This document shows, piece by piece, positions 36,511-45,140 of a DNA stretch of 64,000 nt. The stretch is from assembly GCA_030263285.1 (NCBI GenBank), contig SZYB01000002.1:62001-126000 (forward strand), written 5' to 3'. Each line of letters opens with the position of its first letter. Positions within the stretch are counted from its first letter, which is position 1. The translations under genes were made by a program, and so were the position numbers. Source of the stretch: Bergeyella sp. (GTDB lineage: Bacteria > Bacteroidota > Bacteroidia > Flavobacteriales > Weeksellaceae). Under the pieces are notes generated by a model that saw only the letters and a program-made list of their open reading frames with translations, did no database searches and was not told the DNA's origin.

Positions 36511-37449
36511 GTACAAACTTTTCAGCAAAAATAAGGTATTCTGCTTTTTTATCAAAAGATTTTATTCAATTATTTTTTTAAACTGGCACTGTACCTCGTT
36601 TAGTTATCAATATACCATTTGGACAAATTAAAAAATTCACTTACCATGACAGTATCATCAAAATATATAGCCTCCACCCCAAAAACGATGACGGGTATAT
36701 CCTGCCGATATTTGAAAAATAGACACCGGTAAATTTCTTTACCTAATTATACTTATAAATTGGGTTATTGGGTTATTATAAGGGGAGAGGTTTCTTGTAT
36801 ACAGAGTATGCCACCGTAGAAAATCCGGAAGGAATAAGCTGATTAGAGCCGGGTTAAAACACAACATAAACATCTACCCTGAGAAACAGCGCGATAAGCA
36901 CTCCTTCGTTATTTTTAATAACGAGTCTGCAGAAATTCCAGATGAAGCCATTCGTTTCCATAATCCTCGTCTAATAAAAACTGAAGGGAATGAAAATCAT
37001 TAAGCTACTTTTATTGTTTTTATTACGAAATATACGGTCGATTTTTGGCAACAAAAAAACGGTAGATTGCAGCCTGGTGAAACGAGATTTTTCCCAAAAT
37101 AGATTGCACCCAAAGGACTCCCATAGTTATAATTCAGACAGTCTCTCCCGCTATCGGATACATTACTTCCTAATAGCGGACCGGAGTGTTTTTATAATTT
37201 CCACCAAAAATTGGGTTGTAACAATATAACCAATGCATCATATTTTTCAATCACATATTTTGTTTTTCAATCATTATTTCGAATTTTTATGGAGAAATAA
37301 GAATTGGGAAAATGACCGAAGGTGTAGATTTTTTTAAGATTTTCCCTGGAATTTTCCCTGCATTTTTTTTAGATTTACGCCAACAAGTTATACCGTGTAG
37401 GTATGTGTTTTATAAAAGCGTACCGGTTAAAACTCTAAACAATCGTAAA
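36511..37449. other. Gene desert with decayed coding traces and tandem repeats
   Basis: About 940 bp without an intact gene. One plus-strand frame is open without a good start from 36782 to 37003 and reads as protein-like text (NIYPEKQRDKHSFVIFNNES, then IPDEAIRFHNPRL). Upstream, around 36690-36740, a frame gives DDGYILPIFEK then a stop, reminiscent of integrase text, but this is weak. Short repeats occur: TGGGTTAT twice near 36762, TTTTTCAATCA twice near 37243-37275, and ATTTTCCCTG twice at 37340-37361. The 3' part must contain the fumC promoter, though no perfect TAnnTTTG box was seen. Confidence 0.35.
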
Positions 37450-38838
37450 ATGGGATATCGAATAGAAAAGGACACCATGGGGGAAGTAAAAGTTCCTGCA
37501 GACAAATTATGGGCGGCTCAGACGGAACGATCCAGGAATAATTTCAGGATAGGTCCGGAAGGGTCAATGCCTAAAGAGATCATTGAGGCGTTTGCAATAT
37601 TGAAAAAAGCTGCTGCTTATACAAATGCAGATTTAGGCGTACTTTCTGTAGAAAAAAAAGAAAGGATAGCAAAGGTTTGTGATGAGATACTAGCGGGCGA
37701 TCTGAGGGATGAGTTCCCGCTGGTGATCTGGCAAACAGGCTCGGGAACGCAAAGCAATATGAACGTAAATGAGGTCATTTCAAACAAGGCTCATATCAAT
37801 AACGGGGGTAAACTGGGAGAAAAATCAGACATCAATCCCAATGACGATGTAAATAAATCTCAGTCTTCAAATGACACTTTTCCTACAGCAATGCACATAG
37901 CTGCCTACAAAATGGTGGCAGAAAAAACCCTTCCTGCACTGGAAAAACTAAAAAACACGTTAAAGGCAAAATCGAAAGCTTTTGAAAGGGTAATCAAAAT
38001 TGGGAGAACCCACCTCATGGATGCTACGCCTCTCACTCTGGGTCAGGAGTTTTCCGGCTATGTGGCACAGTTGGATTATGGTAAAAAGGCAATAGAAAAC
38101 ACTCTTTCTCACCTTAAAGAACTGGCTTTGGGAGGAACAGCGGTAGGTACGGGGCTCAACACTCCGAAAGGGTATGACAAAATAGTGGCCGAATATATAG
38201 CAAGGTTTACCGGTCATCCTTTTGTTACGGCTCCTAACAAGTTTGAAGCATTAGCCGCTCACGACGCGATAGTAGAAACGCACGGAGCCCTAAAACAGCT
38301 GGCGGTATCCCTATTCAAAATAGGACAGGACATTAGGTTCTTAGCCTCCGGACCCCGTTCGGGAATTGGAGAAATTTTTATCCCAGAAAATGAACCGGGT
38401 TCTTCCATAATGCCGGGCAAAGTAAACCCTACCCAAAACGAAGCGCTTACGATGGTATGCGCTCAGGTTTTAGGCAACGATACGACCATTTCCTTTGCCG
38501 GAACTCAGGGGAATTTTGAGCTGAACGTGTACAAACCCGTTATGGCTTACAATTTTCTTCAATCCGCAGAGTTACTGGCGGATGCTATGCTCTCCTTTGA
38601 AAAAAATTGTGCAATAGGCATAGAACCCAACACAAAGAAAATACAACAGCTGATGAGTCAGTCGCTTATGCTGGTCACTGCGCTCAATCCTCATATAGGA
38701 TACGAAAATGCAGCAAAAATTGCCAAAACTGCACACGAAAACGGAACTACCTTAAAAGAAGAAGCCGTTAATCTGGGACTTGTAAGTGCCGAAGACTTTG
38801 ACAAATGGGTGAGACCGGAAAATATGATAGGAAACTAA
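37450..38838 (+). CDS. fumC: Class II fumarate hydratase
   Basis: Interconverts fumarate and malate in the TCA cycle without an Fe-S cluster. The family signature [16 protein letters not shown] contains the catalytic loop, and [20 protein letters not shown] and [17 protein letters not shown] are the other active-site regions. I start it at the ATG at 37450 ([16 protein letters not shown], 462 residues); the frame remains open to 37312, but those 46 residues lie outside the family. It converges on recN with a 14-bp gap. Confidence 0.96.
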   Translation: MGYRIEKDTMGEVKVPADKLWAAQTERSRNNFRIGPEGSMPKEIIEAFAILKKAAAYTNADLGVLSVEKKERIAKVCDEILAGDLRDEFPLVIWQTGSGTQSNMNVNEVISNKAHINNGGKLGEKSDINPNDDVNKSQSSNDTFPTAMHIAAYKMVAEKTLPALEKLKNTLKAKSKAFERVIKIGRTHLMDATPLTLGQEFSGYVAQLDYGKKAIENTLSHLKELALGGTAVGTGLNTPKGYDKIVAEYIARFTGHPFVTAPNKFEALAAHDAIVETHGALKQLAVSLFKIGQDIRFLASGPRSGIGEIFIPENEPGSSIMPGKVNPTQNEALTMVCAQVLGNDTTISFAGTQGNFELNVYKPVMAYNFLQSAELLADAMLSFEKNCAIGIEPNTKKIQQLMSQSLMLVTALNPHIGYENAAKIAKTAHENGTTLKEEAVNLGLVSAEDFDKWVRPENMIGN

Positions 38839-38852
38839 AATACAAAACAACC

Positions 38853-40505
38853 CTAACGCATAAGCTCTTCGGCTTGCTGAAGAGCGGCGCTGGTGACTGT
38901 GGTACCGGAAATAAGCCGTGCAATCTCTAACTTTTTTTCTTCATCATTGAGCGGGACGATTTCTGTTTTTGTTTTTCCGGAGAGTGTGCTTTTTATCACC
39001 TTATAGTTTTGCTTTCCTTTGGCTGCGATTTGTGCAAGGTGAGTAATGACAACAAGCTGTAAACGGGAAGACATCTCCCTCATCAGAATTCCCATTTCTT
39101 CGGCTACCTTTCCCGATATCCCTGCGTCTATTTCGTCTAAAATAAGAGTGGGGAGTGCCATGCTTTCTGCCATTATTTTTTTTACGGCAAACATAACCCT
39201 GGATCTTTCGCCCCCGGAAATAGCGGAGGCAATGGGCTTTAGAGGAAAACCGGCATTGGCACGAAACAAAAGAGACACTTTATCTTTACCATATGGATTA
39301 AACGAATCGTCTTTTTCCAGCAATAGCTCTATTTTTGCCTTCTCTAAACCCAGTTTCCTAAGACAAGCCTCTATCTTATTCACAAAAATGAGTGAAGCTT
39401 TTTTTCTTTTTTCGCTTAACCCCTCGGCTATTTCATCCAGCAAAAGTATTTTTTCCGATAATCGCCTTTCGTGTTCTTTAATGGAGTCTTCGAGATACGA
39501 AAGCCCATTTCTTTCATAAGAAAGCCTATCTCTCAGTACGATAAGTTCGTCTGGAGAACTACAATTATGCTTCAGAAGAAGCATATTGACACGGTTATAT
39601 TTGTCCTGTAAAGATTGTACCCTCACAGGATCCAGATCCAGATTTTCTGCTTTATTTTCGAGAACCTCTACCAAATCCTTAAACTCAACAATCACTGCTT
39701 CCAGCCTTCTCCCTATCTCGGAAAAGTGAGGAGAGAGAAGGCCAAGTTTAGAAAGCTGCGATTGTATCTCTGCAAGCCCATCCAGAACACCCAATTCCGG
39801 CTGTTGTGCTTTCTGCAAAACAACAGAGAGATGCCGGGCGATATGTTCGACATTTTCACTAAGGGAAAGTTCTATATTAAGACTCTCAAAATCAATAGAA
39901 TCCAAATCTACAGCGAGGAGCTCCTCCAGAATAAAATTTTTGTATTCGGACTCCTTATGTGCCTCAAGAAAATCTTGTTGCAGCTTTCCCTTATCCTTCA
40001 GTAACGATGTATAGAGCTTATAATGTTCTTTATACTTCGTAAGAAGAGGTTCGCTTTCTTTTGAAAGCGCATCCAGTATCTCCAGATAATATTCTTCCTT
40101 AAAGAGATCCGAGCTGTCAAACTGCCCGTGAATATCCACCAAAAGCCCAGATATTTTTTTTAATATCTCCAAAGTAACAGGAACATCATTTACAAAAGCT
40201 CGGGACTTCCCGCTGGGTAATATCTCTCTCCGAATCAGGGTCGTCTTGTCAAAATCCAAGTCATAACTTTCAAACTCCTCTCTCATTGCTTCAGAGATCA
40301 TGAAAGTTACTTCCACTATACTTTTTTTCTCCGGATTCTGTGCAGATTGGGGAGCCACCCTTTCACCCAGTATAAGACTCAATGCACCAAGAATAACAGA
40401 CTTTCCCGCCCCTGTCTCTCCCGTGATCACCTGCAAACCTTCTCCAAACTCAATATCCAAATACTCAATGAGAGCAAAGTTTTCTATAAAAATTCTAACG
40501 AGCAT
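38853..40505 (-). CDS. recN: DNA repair protein RecN
   Basis: SMC-like ATPase acting in double-strand break repair. Walker A GETGAGKS (Lys35) opens the head domain, followed by a coiled-coil arm (residues 150-370). The C-terminal head has AISGGERSRVMFAVKKIM (signature), LILDEIDAGISGKVAEEMG (Walker B) and the switch histidine in VVITHLAQIA. It is complete at 550 residues. It is the last gene of the bamD-rpoZ-coaBC-DUF4835-recN operon, 31 bp after the DUF4835 gene. Confidence 0.95.
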   Translation of the reverse strand: MLVRIFIENFALIEYLDIEFGEGLQVITGETGAGKSVILGALSLILGERVAPQSAQNPEKKSIVEVTFMISEAMREEFESYDLDFDKTTLIRREILPSGKSRAFVNDVPVTLEILKKISGLLVDIHGQFDSSDLFKEEYYLEILDALSKESEPLLTKYKEHYKLYTSLLKDKGKLQQDFLEAHKESEYKNFILEELLAVDLDSIDFESLNIELSLSENVEHIARHLSVVLQKAQQPELGVLDGLAEIQSQLSKLGLLSPHFSEIGRRLEAVIVEFKDLVEVLENKAENLDLDPVRVQSLQDKYNRVNMLLLKHNCSSPDELIVLRDRLSYERNGLSYLEDSIKEHERRLSEKILLLDEIAEGLSEKRKKASLIFVNKIEACLRKLGLEKAKIELLLEKDDSFNPYGKDKVSLLFRANAGFPLKPIASAISGGERSRVMFAVKKIMAESMALPTLILDEIDAGISGKVAEEMGILMREMSSRLQLVVITHLAQIAAKGKQNYKVIKSTLSGKTKTEIVPLNDEEKKLEIARLISGTTVTSAALQQAEELMR

Positions 40506-40536
40506 AAAGCATAACGATTATTATACCACCGTATTA

Positions 40537-41442
40537 CTATTTCCAACGGTTCCAGTTCTCTGAATATTTGGAAGCAAAAATATTCATCAAACTCTTAAGC
40601 TCCACAATATTAACGCCTGCATTACTCCCGGAATTAAAAATATCAAATATTTCGTTACTTTTCGTCCCTATAAAAATATCAAAAGGATAGTTCATCTGAA
40701 AACTGTTTTCATAATATTTCAGCTGCATGAGCGCATCAAAAACCGCTTGCTTCCCTTGTGAAGAATTTTCCTGCCAAAGATTATCTATCCCCATTCTGTG
40801 GTACTTATAATAGACCTCCCGTAAAGTGGCATTTTCTCTCTTAATAATTGCGTCTATGAGTTGGGCTCTCGTTCTTGGTCCTTCGGTTACAGACCAGGCG
40901 GTATACCTTTGATTCTGAGAGTTTTGAGAAATTTTTAGCGCCTTATCGAACCACTCTTGCCCTCCATTTAGCCGAAAACTATCGGCATCATAACCCAGAA
41001 TCACATAAATATAAAAGCTGATCACATCAATCAAATTTTTTCCGGAAAACTGTCTCTCGTTAAATATTAAATTTTCGTTCTCTACGTATTCAAAAGAAAA
41101 ATCCTTATCATTTATATTAATCAGCGGCGATTCATAAGTAGAATTATAAGCCGGACGCACCGACTGCACCACAATGGAAGAATTGTATTTATTTCCCTCT
41201 CTGAAACCAATAACTATAGAAAAATTACATCGAATCTTCTCAAAATTCTGAAGTTTTCTCCCTGTCCAGCTGGTATTATTGATAAAATCTTTCAGGTTTT
41301 TCTCCAGAGAAATAAATGCCTGGTCATTACTTCCCTGTACTTGTTGAAAATTTACAATTACATTTGAGAGAAGTTCCTGTGCATGAAAAACAGAAAAAAC
41401 AGAAAAACAGAAAAACAGAGTATAAAGAGATCGTCCCGGCAT
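40537..41442 (-). CDS. DUF4835 family secreted protein
   Basis: A 301-residue protein with a signal peptide (LYTLFFCFSVFSVFHAQE). The body is a single beta-rich domain with NVIVNFQQVQGSNDQAFISLEKN near the start (given in part) and NTSWTGRKLQNFEKI, typical of DUF4835, a flavobacterial family of unknown function, always linked to coaBC and recN. The order coaBC-DUF4835-recN here matches that habit. It may act in the periplasm or at the outer membrane. Confidence 0.88.
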   Translation of the reverse strand: MPGRSLYTLFFCFSVFSVFHAQELLSNVIVNFQQVQGSNDQAFISLEKNLKDFINNTSWTGRKLQNFEKIRCNFSIVIGFREGNKYNSSIVVQSVRPAYNSTYESPLININDKDFSFEYVENENLIFNERQFSGKNLIDVISFYIYVILGYDADSFRLNGGQEWFDKALKISQNSQNQRYTAWSVTEGPRTRAQLIDAIIKRENATLREVYYKYHRMGIDNLWQENSSQGKQAVFDALMQLKYYENSFQMNYPFDIFIGTKSNEIFDIFNSGSNAGVNIVELKSLMNIFASKYSENWNRWK

Positions 41443-41459
41443 AATTTTGTATCAATGTA

Positions 41460-42668
41460 TTATGATGAATATATTAGATTTTCGGCAAAGTTGAGAATAT
41501 CTTGAGCCACCAAAATTTTAGACTTTAGAGAATAAGACCTTTCATTCTCTTTGGAGATGATCTTTACTTTATTAGTCTCTTCTCCAAAACCCGATCCCTT
41601 GTTTCTTAGGGAATTTAAAACAATCATATCAAGATTTTTTTTCTTAAGCTTCTCTCTGGCATTTTCTTCTTCGTTCTCCATCTCCAAGGCAAAACCAATC
41701 AGAAACTGATGTCGTTTCTGCTCCCCCATAGCCTTTAGGATGTCTGTATTTTTTATAAATTCTATGCTTAGGGACTCTTCTGTTTTTTTTATCTTCTGCC
41801 GAAATTTTTTTTTGGGAGTATAGTCTGCTACAGCCGCTGAGGCAATCCCTATATCTATGGCATCGTAATGAGAAAAAACGGCGTCATACATTTCTTTGGC
41901 AGAAACCACCGAAATAAGATTTATATTATGCTTGCTTCTTAGCTTTTCTTGGGAGGGACCTGACACCAGGATTACTCCTGCTCCCCTCTCCGCAGCCGTT
42001 TCGGCAAGGGCATATCCCATTTTTCCGCTTGAATGATTTCCTATAAAACGTACAGGATCTATTGCCTCGTAGGTTGGTCCCGCAGTGATAAGTACCGTCT
42101 TCCCCAGTAAAGTTTTTTTTCTTTCCTTTCCCCTGAAAAAATCGGACAAATGCTTAAAAAGAGTCTCAGGCTCTGCCATTCTGCCCTGACCTTCCAGACC
42201 ACTTGCCAAAATCCCTTCTTCCGCAGGAATAATAAAATGACCGTAACCTTCTGCAAGGTCAAGATTTTGCCGGGTAGAAGGGTGTTTGTACATATCCAGA
42301 TCCATGGACGGTGCTATAAATACAGGACACTTCGCAGACATATACACCGCAAGTGCCAAGTTATCGCAAATCCCATGAACCATTTTTGAAAGCGTGTTAG
42401 CTGTACACGGAGCCACCAGAATTACCTCTGCCCAAAGTGCTATATCCACATGATTATTCCAAAGACCATTCTCGTGAAAATCAACGAGCACTTTGCTCCT
42501 TGACAGAGTCGAGAGCGTAAGGGGAGTAACAAAATGTTTAGCCGCCGGAGTCAGTACCACCCGTACGTTTGCCCCCTCCCCAAGCAGCATACGAATAAGA
42601 ATCTGGATCTTATATGCCGCAATTCCGCCGGAGAGAATCAACAAAATTTTTTTCTGGGATAACACCAC
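41460..42668 (-). CDS. coaBC: Phosphopantothenoylcysteine decarboxylase/synthetase CoaBC
   Basis: Bifunctional CoA enzyme. The N-terminal flavoprotein decarboxylase has LSGGIAAYKIQ, LVAPCTANTLSKM and APSMDLDMYKHP; the C-terminal CTP-dependent synthetase has ITAGPTYEAIDPVRFIGNHSSGKMG (given as ITAGPTYEAIDPVR and NHSSGKMGYA) and KKKNLDMIVLN. Together with coaX it covers pantothenate to phosphopantetheine. Length 402 residues is normal. It lies between rpoZ and the DUF4835 gene. Confidence 0.96.
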   Translation of the reverse strand: MVLSQKKILLILSGGIAAYKIQILIRMLLGEGANVRVVLTPAAKHFVTPLTLSTLSRSKVLVDFHENGLWNNHVDIALWAEVILVAPCTANTLSKMVHGICDNLALAVYMSAKCPVFIAPSMDLDMYKHPSTRQNLDLAEGYGHFIIPAEEGILASGLEGQGRMAEPETLFKHLSDFFRGKERKKTLLGKTVLITAGPTYEAIDPVRFIGNHSSGKMGYALAETAAERGAGVILVSGPSQEKLRSKHNINLISVVSAKEMYDAVFSHYDAIDIGIASAAVADYTPKKKFRQKIKKTEESLSIEFIKNTDILKAMGEQKRHQFLIGFALEMENEEENAREKLKKKNLDMIVLNSLRNKGSGFGEETNKVKIISKENERSYSLKSKILVAQDILNFAENLIYSS

Positions 42669-42794
42669 TTGTTTTTAACTTATGTCAGTCTGGGTATGTG
42701 CAACGCCTCTAAAAATATAAGAAAGAACCTAAACAAAGCCCACTGCTCTGTAAGCTCCCTTTTAGTTTCTTAAAGCTCCCGGATAGGTGCCCAC

Positions 42795-43109
42795 CTAATA
42801 TTTTCTGTAATATATTTCATCGTTTAACCACTCCTTGATCGCTATGGAAGTGGGCTTGGGAAGTTTCTCGTAATATTTGGATATTTCTATCTGTTCTCTG
42901 TTCTCAAACACTTCCTCCAGAGTACTGTTGTGAATCGCAAACTCGTCAAGCTTTTGGTGCAGTTCTGCTCTTATTTCTGCATTGATCTGCTCTGCTCTTT
43001 TCCCCATAATTACAATAGCCTCATATATAGATCCCACTTTGGCTTCTATTTTATCTCTATCGTAAGTTATTGTGCTTACTTCTGCTTTTATTCCTTTTGC
43101 GCTCGTCAT
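42795..43109 (-). CDS. rpoZ: RNA polymerase omega subunit (Bacteroidota type)
   Basis: A 104-residue protein of the Bacteroidota omega family, which stabilises the RNA polymerase beta' subunit. TITYDRDKIEAKVGSIYEAIVIMGKRAEQIN near the N-terminus (named by TITYDRDKIE and YEAIVIMGKRAEQI) is the conserved core. The C-terminal half (SKYYEKLPKPTSIAIKEW) is specific to this phylum. I use the ATG at 43109; the frame continues to 43163 but the promoter at 43139-43146 lies inside that extension. Order bamD-rpoZ-coaBC supports the call. Confidence 0.9.
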   Translation of the reverse strand: MTSAKGIKAEVSTITYDRDKIEAKVGSIYEAIVIMGKRAEQINAEIRAELHQKLDEFAIHNSTLEEVFENREQIEISKYYEKLPKPTSIAIKEWLNDEIYYRKY

Positions 43110-43138
43110 AAGATAAGTTTTACTTTGTTTTCGGTTCA

Positions 43139-43165
43139 CAAATATAGAGATAAATCCATACACAA
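43139..43165 (-). promoter_or_regulatory. Promoter ahead of rpoZ
   Basis: On the minus strand TATATTTG (43139-43146) matches TAnnTTTG exactly and TTG (43163-43165) lies 16 bp upstream. It is an internal promoter behind bamD and places the rpoZ start at 43109 rather than 43163. Confidence 0.6.
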
Positions 43166-43235
43166 AAGTCTACAAGACTAGTTTTTATGGTGCCATTTCC
43201 TTCTTGCTCTATTTGCTTTTTCCTGACTCCGAGTT

Positions 43236-44111
43236 TTATTTTTTAGAATTTTCCAATTTTTGTCGTTCTAGCCTAGCCTGTATCTTCGCTTTATGATTCT
43301 CTACCTCCTCTTTTTGCTTTTCGTACTTGGATTTTTCTTGTAAAAGATGCTTCTTAAGTTCCAAAGCTTTTTTTACAAGGAATGAATCTTTAGATTGTTT
43401 CTCTATAAAACTTATATAAGCCAAAGCGCTTTCTATTCTCTCCCCCTTAAGGTCATAAACAGAATGTACGGCGAGTTCATGACGCGACTTTAAAATATAT
43501 GCATAAACTTTTGCCCTGAGCTTTGTGGCAGGAAAATCCTCCAGAAAATTCTCAAATACCACAATGGCAGCCTTATAGTAACCCATTTTAAAGTATTGTT
43601 TAGCATTTTCAAATTCCTTATACTCCAGTTTATAGGAAAGCTCTTCTATAAGTGCATTGACATTTTTAGCCCGATCGGAATCCGGATAGGCCTTAATAAA
43701 ACTCTGTAGCTCATTGATTGCCAAATCAGTATTTGTCTGATCCAGATTAAACTCCTGAGATCCTTTATAGTAACACAACGCTGACATATAAGCAGCCTCT
43801 TCACTTCTTGGGTCTTTGGGAAAAGAAGTAGAAAATTTTTTAAACTGATGTCCCGCCAATCTGTATTCTTTGAGATGATAGTGTGCATAAGCAGAGTTAA
43901 AAACTACCGTAGAAGCATCTTTGGTTCCCTTTACAAGATCCGGGAGTCTTTCATATAAAGACAAAGCATCTGTCCACTTTTTCCGGGCAAAACGTTCATT
44001 CGCCACCTTAAGAATAAGCTCTTTATCCGAACTTTTAAGCGCATTACTGAACTCATTGGCACAAGAAATCCATAACAAGAAGAGAAAAAGAGAATACCCT
44101 AATTTTTTCAT
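43236..44111 (-). CDS. bamD: Outer-membrane assembly lipoprotein BamD
   Basis: Lipoprotein of the BAM complex. The signal peptide ends in LWISC (Cys17 from the ATG at 44111). The body consists of TPR-like helical repeats (FNSAYAHYHLKEYRLAGHQF, YMSALCYYKGSQEF, AKQYFKMGYYKAAIVVFENF) matching BamD. The C-terminus is a lysine/glutamate-rich coiled coil. Another ATG lies two codons upstream (44117). It is the first gene of the bamD-rpoZ-coaBC operon. Confidence 0.92.
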   Translation of the reverse strand: MKKLGYSLFLFLLWISCANEFSNALKSSDKELILKVANERFARKKWTDALSLYERLPDLVKGTKDASTVVFNSAYAHYHLKEYRLAGHQFKKFSTSFPKDPRSEEAAYMSALCYYKGSQEFNLDQTNTDLAINELQSFIKAYPDSDRAKNVNALIEELSYKLEYKEFENAKQYFKMGYYKAAIVVFENFLEDFPATKLRAKVYAYILKSRHELAVHSVYDLKGERIESALAYISFIEKQSKDSFLVKKALELKKHLLQEKSKYEKQKEEVENHKAKIQARLERQKLENSKK

Positions 44112-44137
44112 ACGCACAATAAAGAGGTCTAAGTTCG

Positions 44138-44145
44138 CAAAAGTA
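44138..44145 (-). promoter_or_regulatory. -7 box of bamD
   Basis: TACTTTTG on the minus strand matches TAnnTTTG exactly, 26 bp ahead of the bamD ATG at 44111. Confidence 0.5.
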
Positions 44146-44250
44146 GAGTTTTTTTAAAGAAGATTTTTTACTTCATCAGATTTTTAACGTTGAGAATCCT
44201 CAAGCATAGAAAGACAATCTCAGTAAAAACATCATCTGTATCTCATTTTG

Positions 44251-44258
44251 TACTTTTG
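44251..44258 (+). promoter_or_regulatory. -7 box ahead of the tatD pseudogene
   Basis: TACTTTTG is a perfect TAnnTTTG and ends 6 bp before the ATG at 44265. It may now mainly serve rnpA, which lies downstream without a promoter of its own that I could see. Confidence 0.5.
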
Positions 44259-44264
44259 TTAGAA

Positions 44265-44728
44265 ATGAAATCTTCTCTTATAAAATATTTTGATTTTCAC
44301 CACCATAATGAAAAGAAATCCGACATATACAGTCTCTCTTTTTTTTCAGAAATCCACTGTTTCTTCCTTCTCTGCTGGTATACCTCCCAAAGATGCCATT
44401 TTCCGTGAGAAGGCATGGCTGTGGTTGACAGAAATTATGACCAAAGAAACATGCAAAGCCATAAGAGAATGCGGGCTGGACGGAAGAATAAAGGGGGAAG
44501 AAAAAGTGCAGGAAGAATTGTTTGAAAAACAGATAGCCCTGGACGAAAGACTAAAAAAGGAGTTCGTTGCGTTTTTTCCTGCGAATTACAACAAACCGAC
44601 AGTCTAAAAATGACCGATAGCACACAGTATAAAAAATCCTTTTACGGAACCATAAATTTTTTGCCCGCCGTCTTGGACTCTACGCTGCAGCTGAAGTGAT
44701 TAACGATCTTATAAAGCAACCAGATTGA
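44265..44728 (+). pseudogene. TatD family hydrolase, frameshifted and internally deleted
   Basis: Three pieces of a TatD-like metal-dependent hydrolase can be read. From the ATG at 44265, KYFDFHHHNEKKSDIYSLSF carries the N-terminal metal histidines. After a frameshift near 44345, the text continues as FSAGIPPKDAIF ... KAIRECGLDGRI up to a stop at 44605-44607; intact relatives have HPKD and GECGLD, so two conserved residues are also changed. After a gap the frame ARRLGLYAAAEVINDLIKQ ends at 44726-44728 and resembles the family's last helix. The central barrel is missing. The final stop overlaps the rnpA TTG start, which indicates the two genes were once translationally coupled. Confidence 0.72.
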
Positions 44729-45132
44729 AAGTAAACGGCTATTCTAAAAAGGAAAAACTAAAACAAAAAAAAAACCTTTCTACATTGTTTGAGAAAGGAA
44801 AATGGCTGCACGACAAAAACACAAAAATGATCTTTCTTGCAAAACAGACAAAAGAAAACCAAAAAGAAGATGTACAAAAAATGGGAATCTCTGTGTCCAA
44901 AAAGTTTTTTAAAAAAGCCACCGACAGAAACAGAATAAAGAGATTATTAAGGGAGGTATACAGAAAAAACAAAGCGGAATTCCGAGGTGTTTTTGGGGAT
45001 AATTATCTTGCAATGATCTTTTGGAATTCTTACGAAATGCCCAAAAACTACAAAGCTGTAGAAGAGAGTTTTCTTAAATTCATAGAAAAAAACACCGCAA
45101 CGTCAACAGAAAACAACCGACAAAAAAAATAA
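44725..45132 (+). CDS. rnpA: Ribonuclease P protein component
   Basis: Protein subunit of RNase P, which matures tRNA 5' ends. The family core is GISVSKKFFKKATDRNRIKRLLREVYRKN (shown by GISVSKKFFKKA and RNRIKRLLREVYR), an RNR motif flanked by basic residues. The start is a TTG at 44725 overlapping the upstream stop (TTGA). The C-terminal extension after IEKN is short and basic. There is no dnaA/rpmH context, as is usual in Bacteroidota. It converges on the TPR-protein gene with an 8-bp gap. Confidence 0.92.
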   Translation: MKVNGYSKKEKLKQKKNLSTLFEKGKWLHDKNTKMIFLAKQTKENQKEDVQKMGISVSKKFFKKATDRNRIKRLLREVYRKNKAEFRGVFGDNYLAMIFWNSYEMPKNYKAVEESFLKFIEKNTATSTENNRQKK

Positions 45133-45140
45133 CCTTCTTT

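Noticed and set aside
36990-37229. 79-residue ORF in the gene desert
   Set aside because: No motif, no promoter and poor codon pattern; it overlaps the end of the better coding trace.
37312-37449. N-terminal extension of fumC
   Set aside because: The frame is open to 37312, but the 46 residues are unlike any fumarase and the family start matches the ATG at 37450.
43190-43240. Stem-like sequence between bamD and rpoZ as terminator
   Set aside because: No convincing stem plus T tract was found; the two genes probably share transcription with an extra internal promoter.
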